A stretch of 64,000 nt of DNA from Topomyia yanbarensis (GCF_030247195.1 NC_080670.1:95701416-95765415), one strand, 5' to 3'. Counted from the stretch's first letter, positions 43,154 through 55,319 are shown. A program made the numbers and translations. The notes: generated by a model not told the origin, from the letters alone.

Positions 43154-45901
43154 TTACGCGGTTGCCAGTCGCTGCGCCAAACCTGCCTCGGCATGAACAG
43201 ACAATTCGCTCCCTTTTTTGCACTTGGCCTTTTTCGCTCCAACTAACCAATCACTAGTTAGCCGTGCCCGTCGTCTGTTGGTTCGCCAGATTACCTGTAG
43301 CCTACAGGCAATCTGGGTGGTAGCAGCCGAGACTGCGTTCCACTTCTCCACCGATTGACACATCCGCTGAATAAGGGTATCAGGGGTTGTGTCCCAGCCA
43401 CAGACGTCGAGCATTGCTCTTCTTTCGACGTCGAACCGATGACATACGAACAGTATGTGTTCGGCAGTTTCGTCTACACCTGCGCAGGCTGCGACTTCCG
43501 CGTGCCCGAATCTGTGGAGGTACTGTCGGAAACAGCCATGGCCTGACAGGAATTGTGTCAGGTGGAAGTGAACTTCCCCATGGGGTCTTCCCACCCAGCT
43601 TGATATGCTAGGTATCAGCCGGTGGGTCCATCTACCTTTCGAGGAGTTGTCCCACTCACGCTGCCATCTGGCGACCGAGGTCACCCTGGTGCGCTCGCGG
43701 GCTCCTCTATTTCCACGTAGCTCGAAACACTCCTCATCTTCCCGAATGAACAGCCCGACTGGCATCATGCTCGCTATCACGCAGGATGCATCGTGTGATA
43801 CTGTGCGATAGGCAGATATCACTCTGAGGCACATCACGCGGTAGGTGCTCTCCAGTTTCTGTAGGTAACTGGTTACCCTCAGTGCTCTTGACCTAGAGAA
43901 GCTAGATACGGCAACGCCTGCCAGTAACCTACGTCTACTTCTACCTCAGGGATTGACTCCCCGTAGACCTCCAAGGTTACGTTGTAAAAGCCGACGATCT
44001 TGACCCCCGGAGGGAGCTTCAGTCTCAGAGCCCCGTCATACATGAGGTTCCATAGCACCGGGCCTAGGATCGAGCCCTGCGGGACTCCGGCGGTAATTGG
44101 CACCCTTTTCTGACCGGCATCGGTCTCGAATAGCAGTAAGCGGTTCTGGAAGTAACTTTCCAGGATCCGGTACAGACCCACCGGTAAGCTAATCCGGTGT
44201 ATCGAGAGCGCGATGGCATCCCAGCTTGCGCTGTTGAATGCGTTCTTCACGTCAAGTGTCACTAACGCACAGTATCGAATGCCTCGCCTTTTCCGCTATC
44301 GCTATCTCGGCAGTATTTATCACTGAGTTGAGAGCGTCCACTGTGGACTTACCCTTCCGAAAGCCAAACTGGTTGCTTGACAGGCCGTCCGTACCTTCCG
44401 CGTACGAGGTTAGCCTGTTGAGGATGATCCTCTCAAGCAGTTTGCCAGTCGTATCGATCAGACAGATTGGTCTGTACGCCGATGGGTCGCCTGGCGGCTT
44501 CCCGGGCTTCGGCAACAGCACCAATTTCTGCCTTTTCCATCTATCGGGGAAACTGCACACGTCAAGGCATCTCTGCATAGCTAGCCTGAACATGTTCGGG
44601 TTCGCTATGATCGCTGCCTTGAGAGCGTTGTTTGGAACTCCATCCGGCCCTGGAGCTTTGTTCATTGCTAGGGATTTAGCCACTGCGAGTAGTTCTTCAT
44701 TCGTCACTGGAGCCACCATTTCGGCCGTGCCCGCACTGTCTCGTAGTGCAGGTGGCCAGGGGCTTGTGGCTGGAGACGGGAAGAGTACTTCGATAATCGT
44801 TGCCAACCGGTCCGGAGACCGTTCTGGGGGTGAGGAGCCCCCTTTGGTCTTGGCCATCACAATCCGATAGGCGTCACCCCACGGATTCGCATTGGCACTC
44901 TCACACAGTTTGTCGAAACACGCTCTCTTGCTGCTTTTAATAGCCTTGTTAAGGGCCAATTTCGCAGCTCGAAACACTTCACGGCGGTTCTCTCTTGCAT
45001 CCTCGGTGCGAGCTCTTTGCATCCTACGTCTAGCTCTGAGGCAGGATGATCGTAGAGCTGCAATCTCGGCACTCCACTAGTATACCGGGCATTTGCCGTT
45101 TCTTGGCAGTGTTTTTCTCGGCATAGTGGCGTCGCACGCGCGTGATAGAACAGCTACCAGCGCATCCCCGCATAGACTGTCGGTGTTGGCCTCCAGTCCC
45201 AGGGCCGCGGTGAAAGCTTCGCTGTCGAAGTGATTGGACTTTCACCCGCGTACCTGACAGGTATCTCCCGCCCTCGGATGCTGCACACCATAGTTGATCG
45301 TAAAGCGGATTGCTAAGTGATCGCTATGGGTGTAGCCTTCGTCTACCCTCCATTCCATGCCTGGAACCAGACTCGGGCTGGCAAATGTTACGTCAATCCA
45401 CGCCTCCACCCCGTTTCTACGGAATGTACTAGCGGAGCCATTATTAGCTAGCACAGTATCGAGTTTCGCAAGCGCCTCTATTAGCGCTTGACTCCTGCTA
45501 TTTATACAGCGGCTGCCCCACTCCACTGCCCAAGCGTTAAAGTCTCCCGCTATGACTACCGGTTTCCAGCCCACTAGGTCTGACGAGAGCCTGTCGATCA
45601 TCTGGTTGAACTGTTCTATGGGCCATCTTGGTGGAGCGTAGCAGCTGCAGTAGAACACACCGTTGATCTTGGCAATCGCAACACCCTTGACGGAGGAGTG
45701 TATTACCTCTTGAACCGGGAACCGTCCCGTTGTACAGATTGCCACCATTTCAGACCCGTCCGACACCCAATTGCCGTTGCCGGCAGGGATATTGTACGGG
45801 TCTGATAGGAGGGCGACATCTGTCCTCGACTCCGAGACCGACTGCCACAGCAGCTGTTGGGCTGCTGCACAATGGTTAAGATTTAGCTGTGTGACGTTCA
45901 T
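43154..45901 (-). pseudogene. R1-C ORF2: endonuclease + RT, inactivated
   Basis: The endonuclease is complete: MNVTQLNLNHCAAAQQL, SDPYNIPAGNGNW, VIAGDFNAWAVEWGS and YTHSDHLAIRF. A Trp codon then became TGA near 45232. The RT carries MNKAPGPDGVPNNALK, KPGKPPGDPSAYRPICL, SNQFGFRKGKSTVDAL, LDVKNAFNSASW and GVPQGSILGPVLWN. The FADD box is lost (IVGFYNVTLEV, near 43981-43995), and several hundred bases after VEVDV are deleted, joining directly to RRRLL-type sequence. The C-terminal finger has lost its first Cys pair. ORF2 starts at ATGA, whose TGA ends ORF1. Confidence 0.88.
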
Positions 45902-46841
45902 GGCTTTTTCTTATTTACCTCACGGAAGGGACACGAAAGTCCGCCCATAGCATGTTTATGGGCTTGCTTCTTAGCGGTGCAGATAAGGCACTTGTGCGCC
46001 TTAGTGCAACCCCGCTCCTTATGCCCCTCCTCGCCGCAGCGACGACATACTTTGCTCCTGTCTATGCCCTTGCACTCGTAGGATTGGTGGCCGGACTCAA
46101 GGCACCGATAGCACCTATCCACTGGAGGCAGCTGGGGTATGCTAATTGGGCATACCGACCAGCCGATCTTCAGCTTACCTTTCTCGGTTACCTTTTTGGC
46201 ATCCGCCATCAGTAGCCTGAAGTAGGCTACTTGGGTGCCAGAGGCCCGCTCGATTGTCATGTCGCATTGTTCCTTAACGGCTGCGACGACATCTTCTGCG
46301 GTCGTGAACTCGTCCAGATGCTTGAACTGACGAGTCATTTCTGCCCCTAGCGACCTGACCTGGGCGCCTTCACCAAGGACCTCTTGGGCCAAGGCCTTGT
46401 ACACCGCACTAGATTGTGCGCCTCGCTTCAGCACCAGAAGCATTTCTCCCGTGTTGGTGCGTCTCACGCTACACACATATTGCCCAAGGGCCGAAAGGCT
46501 TTCGGCCGCCTTCATCGACTTCAGGACGTCGGCGTATTTATCCTTGTCGATTTTTAACTCTGCATCAACTCCTTGCTTATGTTTTGCTTTGCGCTAGTGA
46601 ACTCGATTATTGAATCGAGCTGCTCCACCACTTTGCGCATCGAAATAGCCCTACCATCGTCCAGTGCGTTGGTAGGGCTATTTCCTACCGCTGCTGGGGG
46701 GTCACTGGTGCTATCAAATGCAGCACTTGTCGCTCCTCTACTCTCCCCACGGGGGGGGGGAGATACCTCGCCAAACCACCTCTAGCAAAGGGGTTTGGCA
46801 CCTCCGTTTGATTGTTTGTTTTGTTTTTGTTTACCTCCATG
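45898..46841 (-). pseudogene. R1-C ORF1 (gag-like), frame broken near N-terminus
   Basis: I place the start at 46841 (MEVNKNKTNNQTEVPNPF, ARGGL), because R1-A has the same NPF-x-RGGL start. The N-terminal part is broken by a ten-base G run near 46750 and stops. From 46515 the frame is open: LGQYVCSVRRTNTGEMLLVL, then the zinc knuckles CYRCLESGHQSYEC and CRRCGEEGHKERGC, then CLIC. It ends at TGA within ATGA, shared with the ORF2 start. It is the ORF1 with the best-preserved zinc knuckles in the window. Confidence 0.85.
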
Positions 46842-47187
46842 TTTGTACCCACGAGTAGCGCGAGAATAAATGTCCGCCACGCCAGAGCTCCGCATTAACG
46901 TGGTAAGGGACGCTTACTGTGGGGGTTGCCCAGGTACCTCACAGGTTCCGTTAACGATCGAGCATCTTTTTCACCCCCTCGATCACTCATCCCTCGGCAC
47001 AGTTCGCTTCACGCCTTGGAATTGGGGTTATGACCTATCTTGCTTTACGTGGTGACCGCGGCCCAGATCATCACAACCATCCTCCTTTACCAGGGCTTTG
47101 GACCTGTAGCTCTGGTTCTCAATAGTTCCATGTACGTATATTATTACAGACATGCTACTATTGAGATCCGTCATTCACTAGCGGAGT

Positions 47188-47513
47188 TGTGTGCGTATGT
47201 ATGTGTGTGTACGTATGTATGTATGAATGTGACCAAAAATATGCACATCGGGTACTCGGAGATGGCTGAACCGATTTCATCAAACTTAGTCTCAAATGAA
47301 AGGTGCAACGTTCCCATAAGCTGCTATTGAATTTCATTAAATTCCGTGTTCCGGTTCCGGAGTTGCGGGTTTAAGAGTACGGACACACAGCAAATTCACA
47401 TTTTTGCCTTTCTCCTATAGAAAGGTTATGAAATTACTCTGAACATCGTCAACTTAATCCCGGCCCGGAGGGGGTCTGTCATATACCATTCGACTCAGTA
47501 CGTCGAATTCGGC
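47188..47513 (+). repeat. MR1 right half and next head, between R1-C and R1-D
   Basis: Microsatellite TGTGCGTATGTATGTGTGTG, then GACCAAAAATATGCACATCG, GGTTCCGGAGTTGCGGGTTT and a new head at 47406. It stops at ACGTCGAATTCGGC (47513), one word short of the microsatellite, where R1-D begins. Confidence 0.88.
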
Positions 47514-47995
47514 TTTTTTTACAATGGAGACTACAGTTTACGTACTTGCCCAGTACACGTGCTATTGGCAGGTGCCAAGCTACCACACGGGGTGTACTGG
47601 GGGTATGTCTGGCTCAACCAAAGGGCCATACCGACTAAACTCCATTGGACTCCGCTATCTATCCCCAGGAACTACCTGTCGGCATTACTTCTGGGGGATG
47701 GCCGTACTTAACGTACTCGCTCACTCGTGCCTGACATTCGCACTCACGCACGCCCTGCATTCTTCCTACTTTGCCACGCCTCGAGGTGTCAGTAGCGATA
47801 GGTACCTTCAATATACTCTACGTTACGATCCTCCCATCTCGGCATGGGCAGACCACACCTCCGTCTATCATCCGCCTATTCACTCGCTCTATCGTCATGC
47901 ATCGGCGTGGCTATCTCGGTGGCTACCGCTGTGCCACTCTTGCCTCAGCATGAGCAGACCATTCATTCATTTCTCCGCGCATAAACCATTCCGCT

Positions 47996-50912
47996 CTAGC
48001 TAACCAAACCCGAATTAGTCATACTCCTCGCCTGCTGCTCGGCGCGCCATGTTCTCTGCAACCAGCAGGCAATCTTAGTGGTAGCAGTCGAAACTGCGTT
48101 CCACTTCTCCAACGCTTGGCACATCCCCTGTATAAGGGTACCAGGGGTTGTGTCCCAGCCACAGATGTCTAGCATAGCTCCTCTTTCGACGCCGAAACGG
48201 GGACATACAAATAGTATGTGCTCCGCAGTTTCGTCAACACCTGGGCAGTCTAGGCAGACTGAGGCCTCAGCGTGCCCAAACCTGTGGAGGTACTGTCGGA
48301 AACAGCCATGGTCTGACAGGAATTGTGTCAGATGGAAGTGAACTTCCCCATGGGGTCCTCCCACCCAGCTCGATATGTTAAGTATCAGCCGGTGGGTCCA
48401 CCTACCTCTCGAGGAGTTATCCCATTCGCGCTGCCATCTGGCGACCGAGGCACGCTCACGGACTCCCTTATTACCACGCAATTCAAAACAATCTTCGTCC
48501 TCGCGGATGACCAGCCCCACTGGCATCATACCCGCTATCACGCAGGATGCATCGTGTGATACCGTGCGTATGCAGATATCACTCTGAGACACATCAAGCG
48601 GTAGGTGCTTTCCAATTTGCGACGGTAACTGGTTACTTCCAGTGCCCTCGCCCAGGACGGTCCACCGTACCTAAGGATAGATACGGCAACACCTGCCAGT
48701 AACCTACGTCTCCTGGCGCACAACTTGGAGCTATTGGACATCATCCTCGATAATGCCGCAACAGCCGTCGAAACCTTCTTGCACGCATAGTCGACATGGC
48801 TGCCGAAGGTCAGCTTGTCGTCTGTGATGGCCCCAAGAATCTTCAGACTCCGCTTTGAAGTTATCTCGACTTCTCCCGCTTGGATAACTGCTTGTTGTAC
48901 CGATTTACGGTTATTAACAACAACCACCTCCGTCTTGTGATGGGCGAGTTCTAGGCCTCTCGCGCTCATCCATTCCGCCACCATGCTTATCGTGTGTGCC
49001 GCCGTTAGTTCTACCTCGGGGATTGCCGCCCCGTAGACCGCCAGGGTGACATCATCGGCGAAACCGACGATTTTCACACCAGGAGGGAACTTTAGTCTCA
49101 GAACCCCGTCATACATAAGGTTCCATAATACCGGACCCAGGATTGAACCTTGCGGGACTCCTGCGGTAATGGGAACACTTCTTTGACCGGCATCGGTCTC
49201 GTATAATAGTACACGGTTCTGGAAGTAGCTTTCCAAGTTCCGGTACAGGCCCACTGGCAGACCAAGCCGGTGTAACGAGAGCGCGATGGAATCCCAGCTT
49301 GCGCTGTTGAACGCGTTCTTCACATCAAGTGTCACTAACGCACAATATCGAATACCTCGCCTTTTCCGTTGGATCGCTATCTCGGCAGTCCTTACCACTG
49401 AGTTGATAGCGTCCACCGTGGACTTTCCCTGATTTCTTCACAGGCCCTCCGTACCTTCTGCGTATGGAGTTAGCCTGTTGAGGATAATCCTTTCAAGCAA
49501 TTTGCCCGTCGTATCGATTGGTCTGTACGCCGATGGGTCACCGGGCGGCTTCCCGGCCTTCGGCAACAGTACCAGCTTCTGGCTTTCCCATCTATCCGGA
49601 AAACGGCACTCGTCAAGGCATCTCTGCATAGCCAACCTGAACATGTTCGGGTTCGCCATGGTTGCTGTCTTTAGAGTGCAGTTTGGAACTCTATCCGGCC
49701 CTGGAGCTTTGTTCGCCGCTAGAGAATTAGCTACTGCAAGTAGCTCTTCATTCGTCACCGGGGCCACCATGTCGTCTGTACCCACCGTGCCTTGCGGCGC
49801 CGGGGGCCATGGACTTATGGCTCGGGACGGGAAGAGTACTTCGATAATTCTCGCCAACCGTTCTGGCGACCGTTCGGGGGGTGAGAAGCCCCCTTTGGTC
49901 TTTGCAATCACGATCCCGTATGCATCGCCCCACGGATTCACGTTGGCATCCTCGCACAAATTGTCAAAACACGCTCTCTTGCTGCTCTTGATGGCCTTGC
50001 TAAGGGCCGATTTCGCAGCACGAAACAGTTCACGGCGGTCCACTCTAACCTCCTTGGTGCGGGCTCGCAGCATCCTACGTCTAGCTTGTAGGCAAGCAGA
50101 TCGTAGGACTGCGATCTCTGCACTGCACCAATATACCGAACGTCTGCCATTTCTTGGCAGGGTTTTCTTCGACATAGTGGCGTCGCATGCGCGTGATAGG
50201 ACAGCTACCAGCGCGTCCCCGCTTAGACTGTCGGTGTTGGCGTCCCGTCCCAGGGCCACGGCGAAAACTTTGCTGTCGAAGTGATTGGTCTTCCACCCGC
50301 GTACCTGACAGGGATCTCCCGCCCTCGGATGCTGCACACCATAGTTGATCCTAAAACGTATTGCTAGGTAATCACTATGGGTGTAGCACTCGTCTACCCT
50401 CCAGTCCATGTCTGGAACCAGACTCGGACTGGCAAACGTTACGTCAATCCACGACTCGACCCCATTCCTATGGAATGTGCTAGTGGAACCATGATTGACT
50501 AGCACTGCGTCGAGTTTCACAAGCGCCTCCAGTAGCGCTTCACTCCACTGCCCAAGCGTTGAAGTCACCCGCTATGACAAACGTCTTTCGACCCACCATG
50601 TCAGACTAAATCCAATCGATCATCTGGTTGAACTGTTCTATTGGCTACATAGGAGGGGGATAGCAGCTACAATAGAACACATAATTGATCTTGGCAATCG
50701 CGACACCCTCCGCAGAGAACTGTACTACCTCCTGAACCGGGAACCGTCCCGTTGTACAGATCGCCGCCATCCTAGACCCGTCCGCCATCCAGTTGCCGTT
50801 ATTGGCAGGGACGTTGTACGGGTCGGTTAGGAGGGCGACATCTGTCCTCGACTCCGATACCGACAGCCACAGCAGCTGCTGATCGGGTGCGCAGTGGTTA
50901 AGATTCAGCTGT
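47996..50912 (-). pseudogene. R1-D ORF2: endonuclease + RT, several lesions
   Basis: The endonuclease begins YVTQLNLNHCAPDQQLLW without an ATG. A stop follows YPPPM (near 50644). The catalytic SDH has become SDY (THSDYLAIRF). The RT is long and well kept: ANKAPGPDRVPNCTLK, KAGKPPGDPSAYRPI, DVKNAFNSASWDSIA, GVPQGSILGPVLWN and IVGFADDVTLAV with FADD intact (near 49048-49062). The QFGFRK box is missing through a short deletion with a TGA next to it (near 49430). After ISAYARYHTM a frameshift leads to the C-terminal part, with an intact C-x2-C-x8-H-x4-C finger (CLDCPGVDETAEHILFVC). Confidence 0.88.
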
Positions 50913-50913
50913 G

Positions 50914-51893
50914 TTACGTATGCCGTTGCTTCCTCTTTCCGGCCTCCCCGAAGGGACACGCAGGTCCGCCCATAACATGGTTGCGGCCCTGCTTCTTACT
51001 ATCGCAGATAAGACACTTGGGTGCCCTCTCCCATTTCAGCGCCTTGTGTCCCTCCTCGCCGCAGCGGCGACACAACTTGCTCCTGTCTGGGCCCTTACAG
51101 TAGTAGGACTTATGGCCTGGCTCCAGACATTTAAAACACCGGTCCACTGAAGACGGCTGGGGTATGCTAACTGGGCATACTGACCATCCGATATTCAACT
51201 TCCCTTCATCGGTCACTTTTTTGGCTTCCGCGACCGGTAGCTTGAAGTAAGCTACCTGCGTGCCAAGCATCCGCTCCCTGAGACGTACAGAGGTCCGATC
51301 AATCTCAACGCCGCACTGCTCCTTTACGGCCGAGACGACGTCCTCTGCGTTTGTGATCTCGTCCAGTTGCTTACACTGGAGAGTCACTTCCGCTCCCAAC
51401 GACCTCACCTGAGCCCCGTTTCCCAAGACCTCTTGGGCCAACCTCCTATATGTCACTCCGCTGGATTGTGCAACACGCTTCAGCACCAAGATCATTTCGC
51501 CATCTTTGGTGCGTCTGGCGCTTCGCACATCCTGTCCTAAATTCGAGAGGCTTTCGGCCGCCCGCATCGATTTTAGGATCTCAGCGTAGCTACCCTCGTT
51601 GGTTTTCACCAACAGGGCCTCCCCTCTGTCTCTCGCCTTCTTTTTCTTCGCGGGTCGAGGTGCGCTTTCTACTGACCACCAGCCATTCGCCATCTTCTGC
51701 TTATGGCGCCGGCTGGCTGGTGCCAGGTTGCTCCACGTTGGTGCCAGGTTGCTCCACGTTTTGCGCCCGTTTGGCGACTTTCGCCTTTTTAGGCTTCCAA
51801 ACGACGTTTGGCCTTATTGGTTGTACGTCGTTTGGTGTTGCCCCGTGCGCCTGCACTAGGCCTAAGCCGCTTCGCGGCCTTGCGCTCCATCAA
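50914..51893 (-). pseudogene. R1-D ORF1 (gag-like), broken near N-terminus
   Basis: It begins at MERKAAKRLRPSAGARGN (51893) and meets a stop after RRLEA near 51789. It continues as KAKVAKRAQNVEQPG, which contains an imperfect 19-bp direct repeat (NVEQPGTNVEQPG, near 51722-51762). The main open part (51693-50914) has VVSRKRTSTREEKE-like basic sequence in one frame, then LGQDVRSARRTKDGEMILVL. The zinc knuckles are CFKCLEPGHKSYYC, CRRCGEEGHKALKW (last Cys changed to Trp) and CLIC. Compared with R1-C a two-base loss destroys the ATGA overlap with ORF2. Confidence 0.82.
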
Positions 51894-51947
51894 GCGTTGT
51901 GTGGCCGATAACACTAGTTTACAAGAAAAATGAAGCTTCAAGAAAAA

Positions 51948-52670
51948 GTGTTTTACATTTCTTACAAAAGAAATGTATAGGATTCGCTCAAACTTTGAAA
52001 ACTTTTTCCGAGACCCGGAGGGCCGAGTCTCATATACCAATCGACTCAGCTCGACAAATTGAGACAATGTCTGTATGTGTGTGTGTGTGTATGTGTGTAT
52101 GTATGTATGTACAAAATGTCATGTAATTATCTCAGCAATAGCTGAACCGATCTTAATAAAATTAGTTTCAAATGAAAGGCCTAACGTTGCCATTTGACAC
52201 TATTATTTTTGATTTTCGATATGTTGTTTACTTTCTGAGATATGGGCGATTTTGTCAAAACACGGCAGTTTTTTTGCAAATAGCTTTCAAACCATACAAT
52301 TTTGTCCCACAAACTGCATATAAATAGAAAGCTTGTAAAAATACCTTTCTAACAAGCTATAGATTGTCTAAATCCGTGCACGAGCAGCGGAGATATTGAA
52401 CATTTTGTATTTTTAGTCCACGCTTACCAATTTCCCCTAACTAAAAATGAGATTGTTTCATACAGAGTATTGCTTTACTGGTGTTTTAGGGGCAAAACTA
52501 AACCGATTTTGAATATCGGGGTATGAAAACACATCTACGTGATTCAAGGAATTCGATGTTGAGAACATTTTGTGAATTACCTTTATAATAAATTAACTAT
52601 TTCTCAAAAATCAATATATAAGTTCACTTCAAAGACAAAATAATGTGTTGATAAAGAAACAAAGAGTTCT
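51948..52670 (+). repeat. MR2 repeat, copy 1
   Basis: Palindromic head TACATTTCTTACAAAAGAAATGTA (one unpaired centre), then GACCCGGAGGGCCGAGTCTC, GACTCAGCTCGACAAATTGA, a TGTG/TATG microsatellite, and GCTGAACCGATC / TTAGTTTCAAATGAAAGGCC. The order of parts mirrors MR1, but the sequences differ. Copy 2 is at 60001-60717. Confidence 0.8.
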
Positions 52671-53005
52671 AGTATTTATTCCTTGGATTAGGCATTGCGT
52701 TCAATCATGAGGTAAATGTTGGATGATATATCAATACACAGATCAACAATCAATTCACCTAGTAGTGAGATAAAAGATTTCTAATATAATTATACTTGTG
52801 GCGTCACCGAAAGCAACTGTATGTTTGAAGCCCAAAAATCTAGCGAAAATTTATCCCTTTTGCAAGATTTAGGTTATACTGGTTATGGCGCAAAAATTAC
52901 TACTTACATTATTTATGATAAGAATGTAAGAATCAATATATCAAAATAATATAGCTATAAAAATAATGTCACTGCATTAACCATCATTTGCCATTCCTCA
53001 CACGC

Positions 53006-53040
53006 CCCCCCCCCCCTACTCCATCTCTCTCTCCCTCCCT

Positions 53041-53101
<61 letters not shown>
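53006..53101 (+). repeat. C run and (CT)n microsatellite
   Basis: CCCCCCCCCCC, then CTCCCTCC units, then about 30 CT dinucleotides. The counterpart at 61645-61723 has a longer pure CT run. Confidence 0.95.
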
Positions 53102-53102
<1 letters not shown>

Positions 53103-53445
53103 CTCTCTCTGTCTCTCTTCTATCGCATCTATCTAACTATTTCTGTATCCATTTCTAAGTTGTGTGATAAGATCTTCTGCCAATCTGAAATATTTATTAA
53201 TTGTAATTGCGAAGGTTTGAGAAAACAAAACTATGTCTTGTCTGCCGCTACATCAACTCAACTTTAATTCAATTCTATTCAAAGCCTGTATCTACACTAT
53301 AATTAAGGAACTTCATGGCTATATCAGAAAAATATTTGGCTTAACTGGGTAATATGAAAGTTTGACGATGAAAATTTTCAAAAGAGATATTCCACGTGAA
53401 ATATTTAAACTATTCGTATCTCTATTGAATTTTGAATGAAATATA

Positions 53446-53960
53446 TGTTCAAAGACTGAAAGCTGAAGCCAGAAGGATTGGACTTGCCACCAACGTTTCG
53501 AAGACAAAATACATGAGAGGTTCTAAAGACGACAATGTGAACCTCCCACCGAGTTTGGATTGACGGTGAGGAAATCGAGATGGTCGACGAATTCATGTAT
53601 TTGGGTTCACTGGTAACCGACGACAATGATAACAGCAGAGAAAATCACAGACAGATCTTGGCGGGAAATCGTGCCTACTTTAAACTCCGGAGGACGCTCC
53701 GGTCGAACAAAATTCGCCGGCGCACGAAGTTGATTATCTACAAGACGCTGATTAGATCGGTAGTCCTCTACGGCCACGAGACCTGGACTATGCTCGTGGA
53801 GGACCAACGCGCCCTTGGAGTTTTCGAACGAAAGGTTTTGCGTACCATCTATGGTGGCGTGCAGATGGAAGACGGAACGTGGCGCAGGCGAATGAACCAT
53901 GAGTTGTATCAGCTGCACATTCGTTATATTGGTACGAACTTTCATGAAAAATAACGGATC
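53446..53960 (+). pseudogene. LINE reverse transcriptase C-terminal remnant, copy 1
   Basis: Frame pieces read LKAEARRIGLATNVSKTKYM, DGEEIEMVDEFMYLGSLVTD, NRAYFKLRRTLRSNKIRRRT, LIIYKTLIRSVVLYGHETWT, LGVFERKVLRTIYGG and WRRRMNHELYQL. This is the thumb region after the RT active site, as in RTE-like and related LINEs; the clade is uncertain. The catalytic core and endonuclease are absent, and one frameshift lies before the DGEE segment. Confidence 0.75.
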
Positions 53961-54789
53961 AAAGACCAAAAATATCCACAAATTAGATCCAGGAAAAGAA
54001 GTCTCCCAAAGTACCCACTCTCGATGGGGGATGCAACTATAATGTGTCTTCTAACTTATCGTCGTCTATATCTGGATATACTGAGTAGTTTGAACCATTT
54101 CTTTTTCACAGTATTGGTCTGCATAGGACTTTTTGATCCATATTTCCTGCACGAGAATTTTGAACGAAACAATATGAAAGCTATAAGGATGAATGGAAAG
54201 CAGTCTGCAATCAACTGAATGCACGGCTTTTGTACTATCGACATAACCTAGACATTTCACAATATTTACTTCAATGCAAATAAAAACTTTGAAATATCTA
54301 CCTGTCTCATTTACGAATCGCATTCTCCCTGTCGTTCTCTGTTCAAGGGACTTGAAAGCACATGTGACCTTGTCTCACTTTACTATATTCAATTGCGCGT
54401 TAAAATACTAGATCTGTAAATTCTATTCTGTACATAAACCTTTTTTTCGGGAATATGTGACCAAAAAGTAAACCTCGAATTCCAAAGCAAATTGAACGTT
54501 CCAGGTTCCTGAAAACTAATTAAGGTCCAACAATAAAGTAGAAAAACCAGATAATCTTAAAACGAAGCCGTCAAGTAAAAAAGCATGAAAACAAAAGAAT
54601 AAAACCAGAAAAAGATGGAAGCTCTAGAAAGTCCATTGCATATTTATTAGCCTTTTCTCAGAAGATGAGATTTTCAAAAACATTTCAAAACTTTCTGATG
54701 CAATGGTTCTCAAATTCGTACAATCCGGTTTATTCATTTTTTTATTCAAAAATATTTTTGGCTTCAAATATATGACCATTTCTTTTTAA

Positions 54790-55319
54790 TTAATTATTTC
54801 ATTCCGCATCTTTTTATTCGTTTTGTTCATCTGCGTTCATTTTACTTGTTTTATTCGTTTCATTCTTTGGATTCACTCTGATCAGTTTACTCTTTTTGTG
54901 CATTTTACTCATATCATTCATTTAACTTATTTTATTCATTGTTTTCATTGTATGCATTTTATTCATGTTTTCCAGTTTACTCATTTTGTTCAGTTTCTTC
55001 ATTTTAATAATCCGACTACTTTTTCAGTTTTAATCATTCCATCCAAATAATTTATTTGATTCAATTTATTTCTTTATATTAATTTATAACCTTTTACCAT
55101 TGTTCAATTTTTCATCTTAATCAATGCATTAAATTCTGCTCATTTTCTTCTTTTTATTCATTTTATCACCTTAGCTCATTTTGTTTATTTGATTCGTTTG
55201 TTTTATTTATGCATTTCATTTATTTTTTACTTTATTCATTTTGTTCATCCATTCTTTTTATTCATTTTATCCATTTCATTAATTTGATTCATTGTATTCA
55301 CTGGATGAATTAAATCAAG
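54790..55319 (+). repeat. Degenerate T-rich flank of the minisatellite
   Basis: Loose TTCATTTTATTCAT-like phrases with variable spacing lead into the regular array. They look like old, mutated units of the same repeat. The matching stretch in copy 2 is about 63390-63900. Confidence 0.65.

Larger units (their letters stand above)
42401..47187 (-). mobile_element. R1-C: R1-clade element inserted in an MR1 microsatellite
   Basis: On the minus strand: 5' UTR (46842-47187), ORF1 (46841-45898), ORF2 (45901-43154) and 3' UTR (43153-42408) ending in seven A (42401-42407). The left flank is the microsatellite TGTGTGTGTGAGTATGTA, the right flank TGTGCGTATGTATGTGTGTG. Together they rebuild one MR1 unit, so the insertion point lies inside the simple repeat. 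Insertion into ACAC/ACAT arrays is known for the Waldo-type lineages of the R1 clade; assignment to that lineage is inference. The RT is inactivated. Confidence 0.88.
47514..51905 (-). mobile_element. R1-D: R1-clade element, close relative of R1-C
   Basis: It ends with seven A (47514-47520) and the same 3' terminal sequence as R1-C (reverse of ACAATGGAGA). ORF2 is at 47996-50912, ORF1 at 50914-51893. The left flank is an MR1 unit at the microsatellite boundary, but the right flank (from about 51906) is a different repeat, so the target cannot be rebuilt as for R1-C. About 4.4 kb, nearly full length. Several stops and deletions. Confidence 0.82.

Noticed and set aside
44238..44870. 210-codon plus-strand frame opposite R1-C ORF2
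   Set aside because: Antisense shadow of the RT coding strand.
49478..50284. 268-codon plus-strand frame opposite R1-D ORF2
   Set aside because: Antisense shadow of the reverse transcriptase; the minus-strand frame carries all conserved RT boxes.
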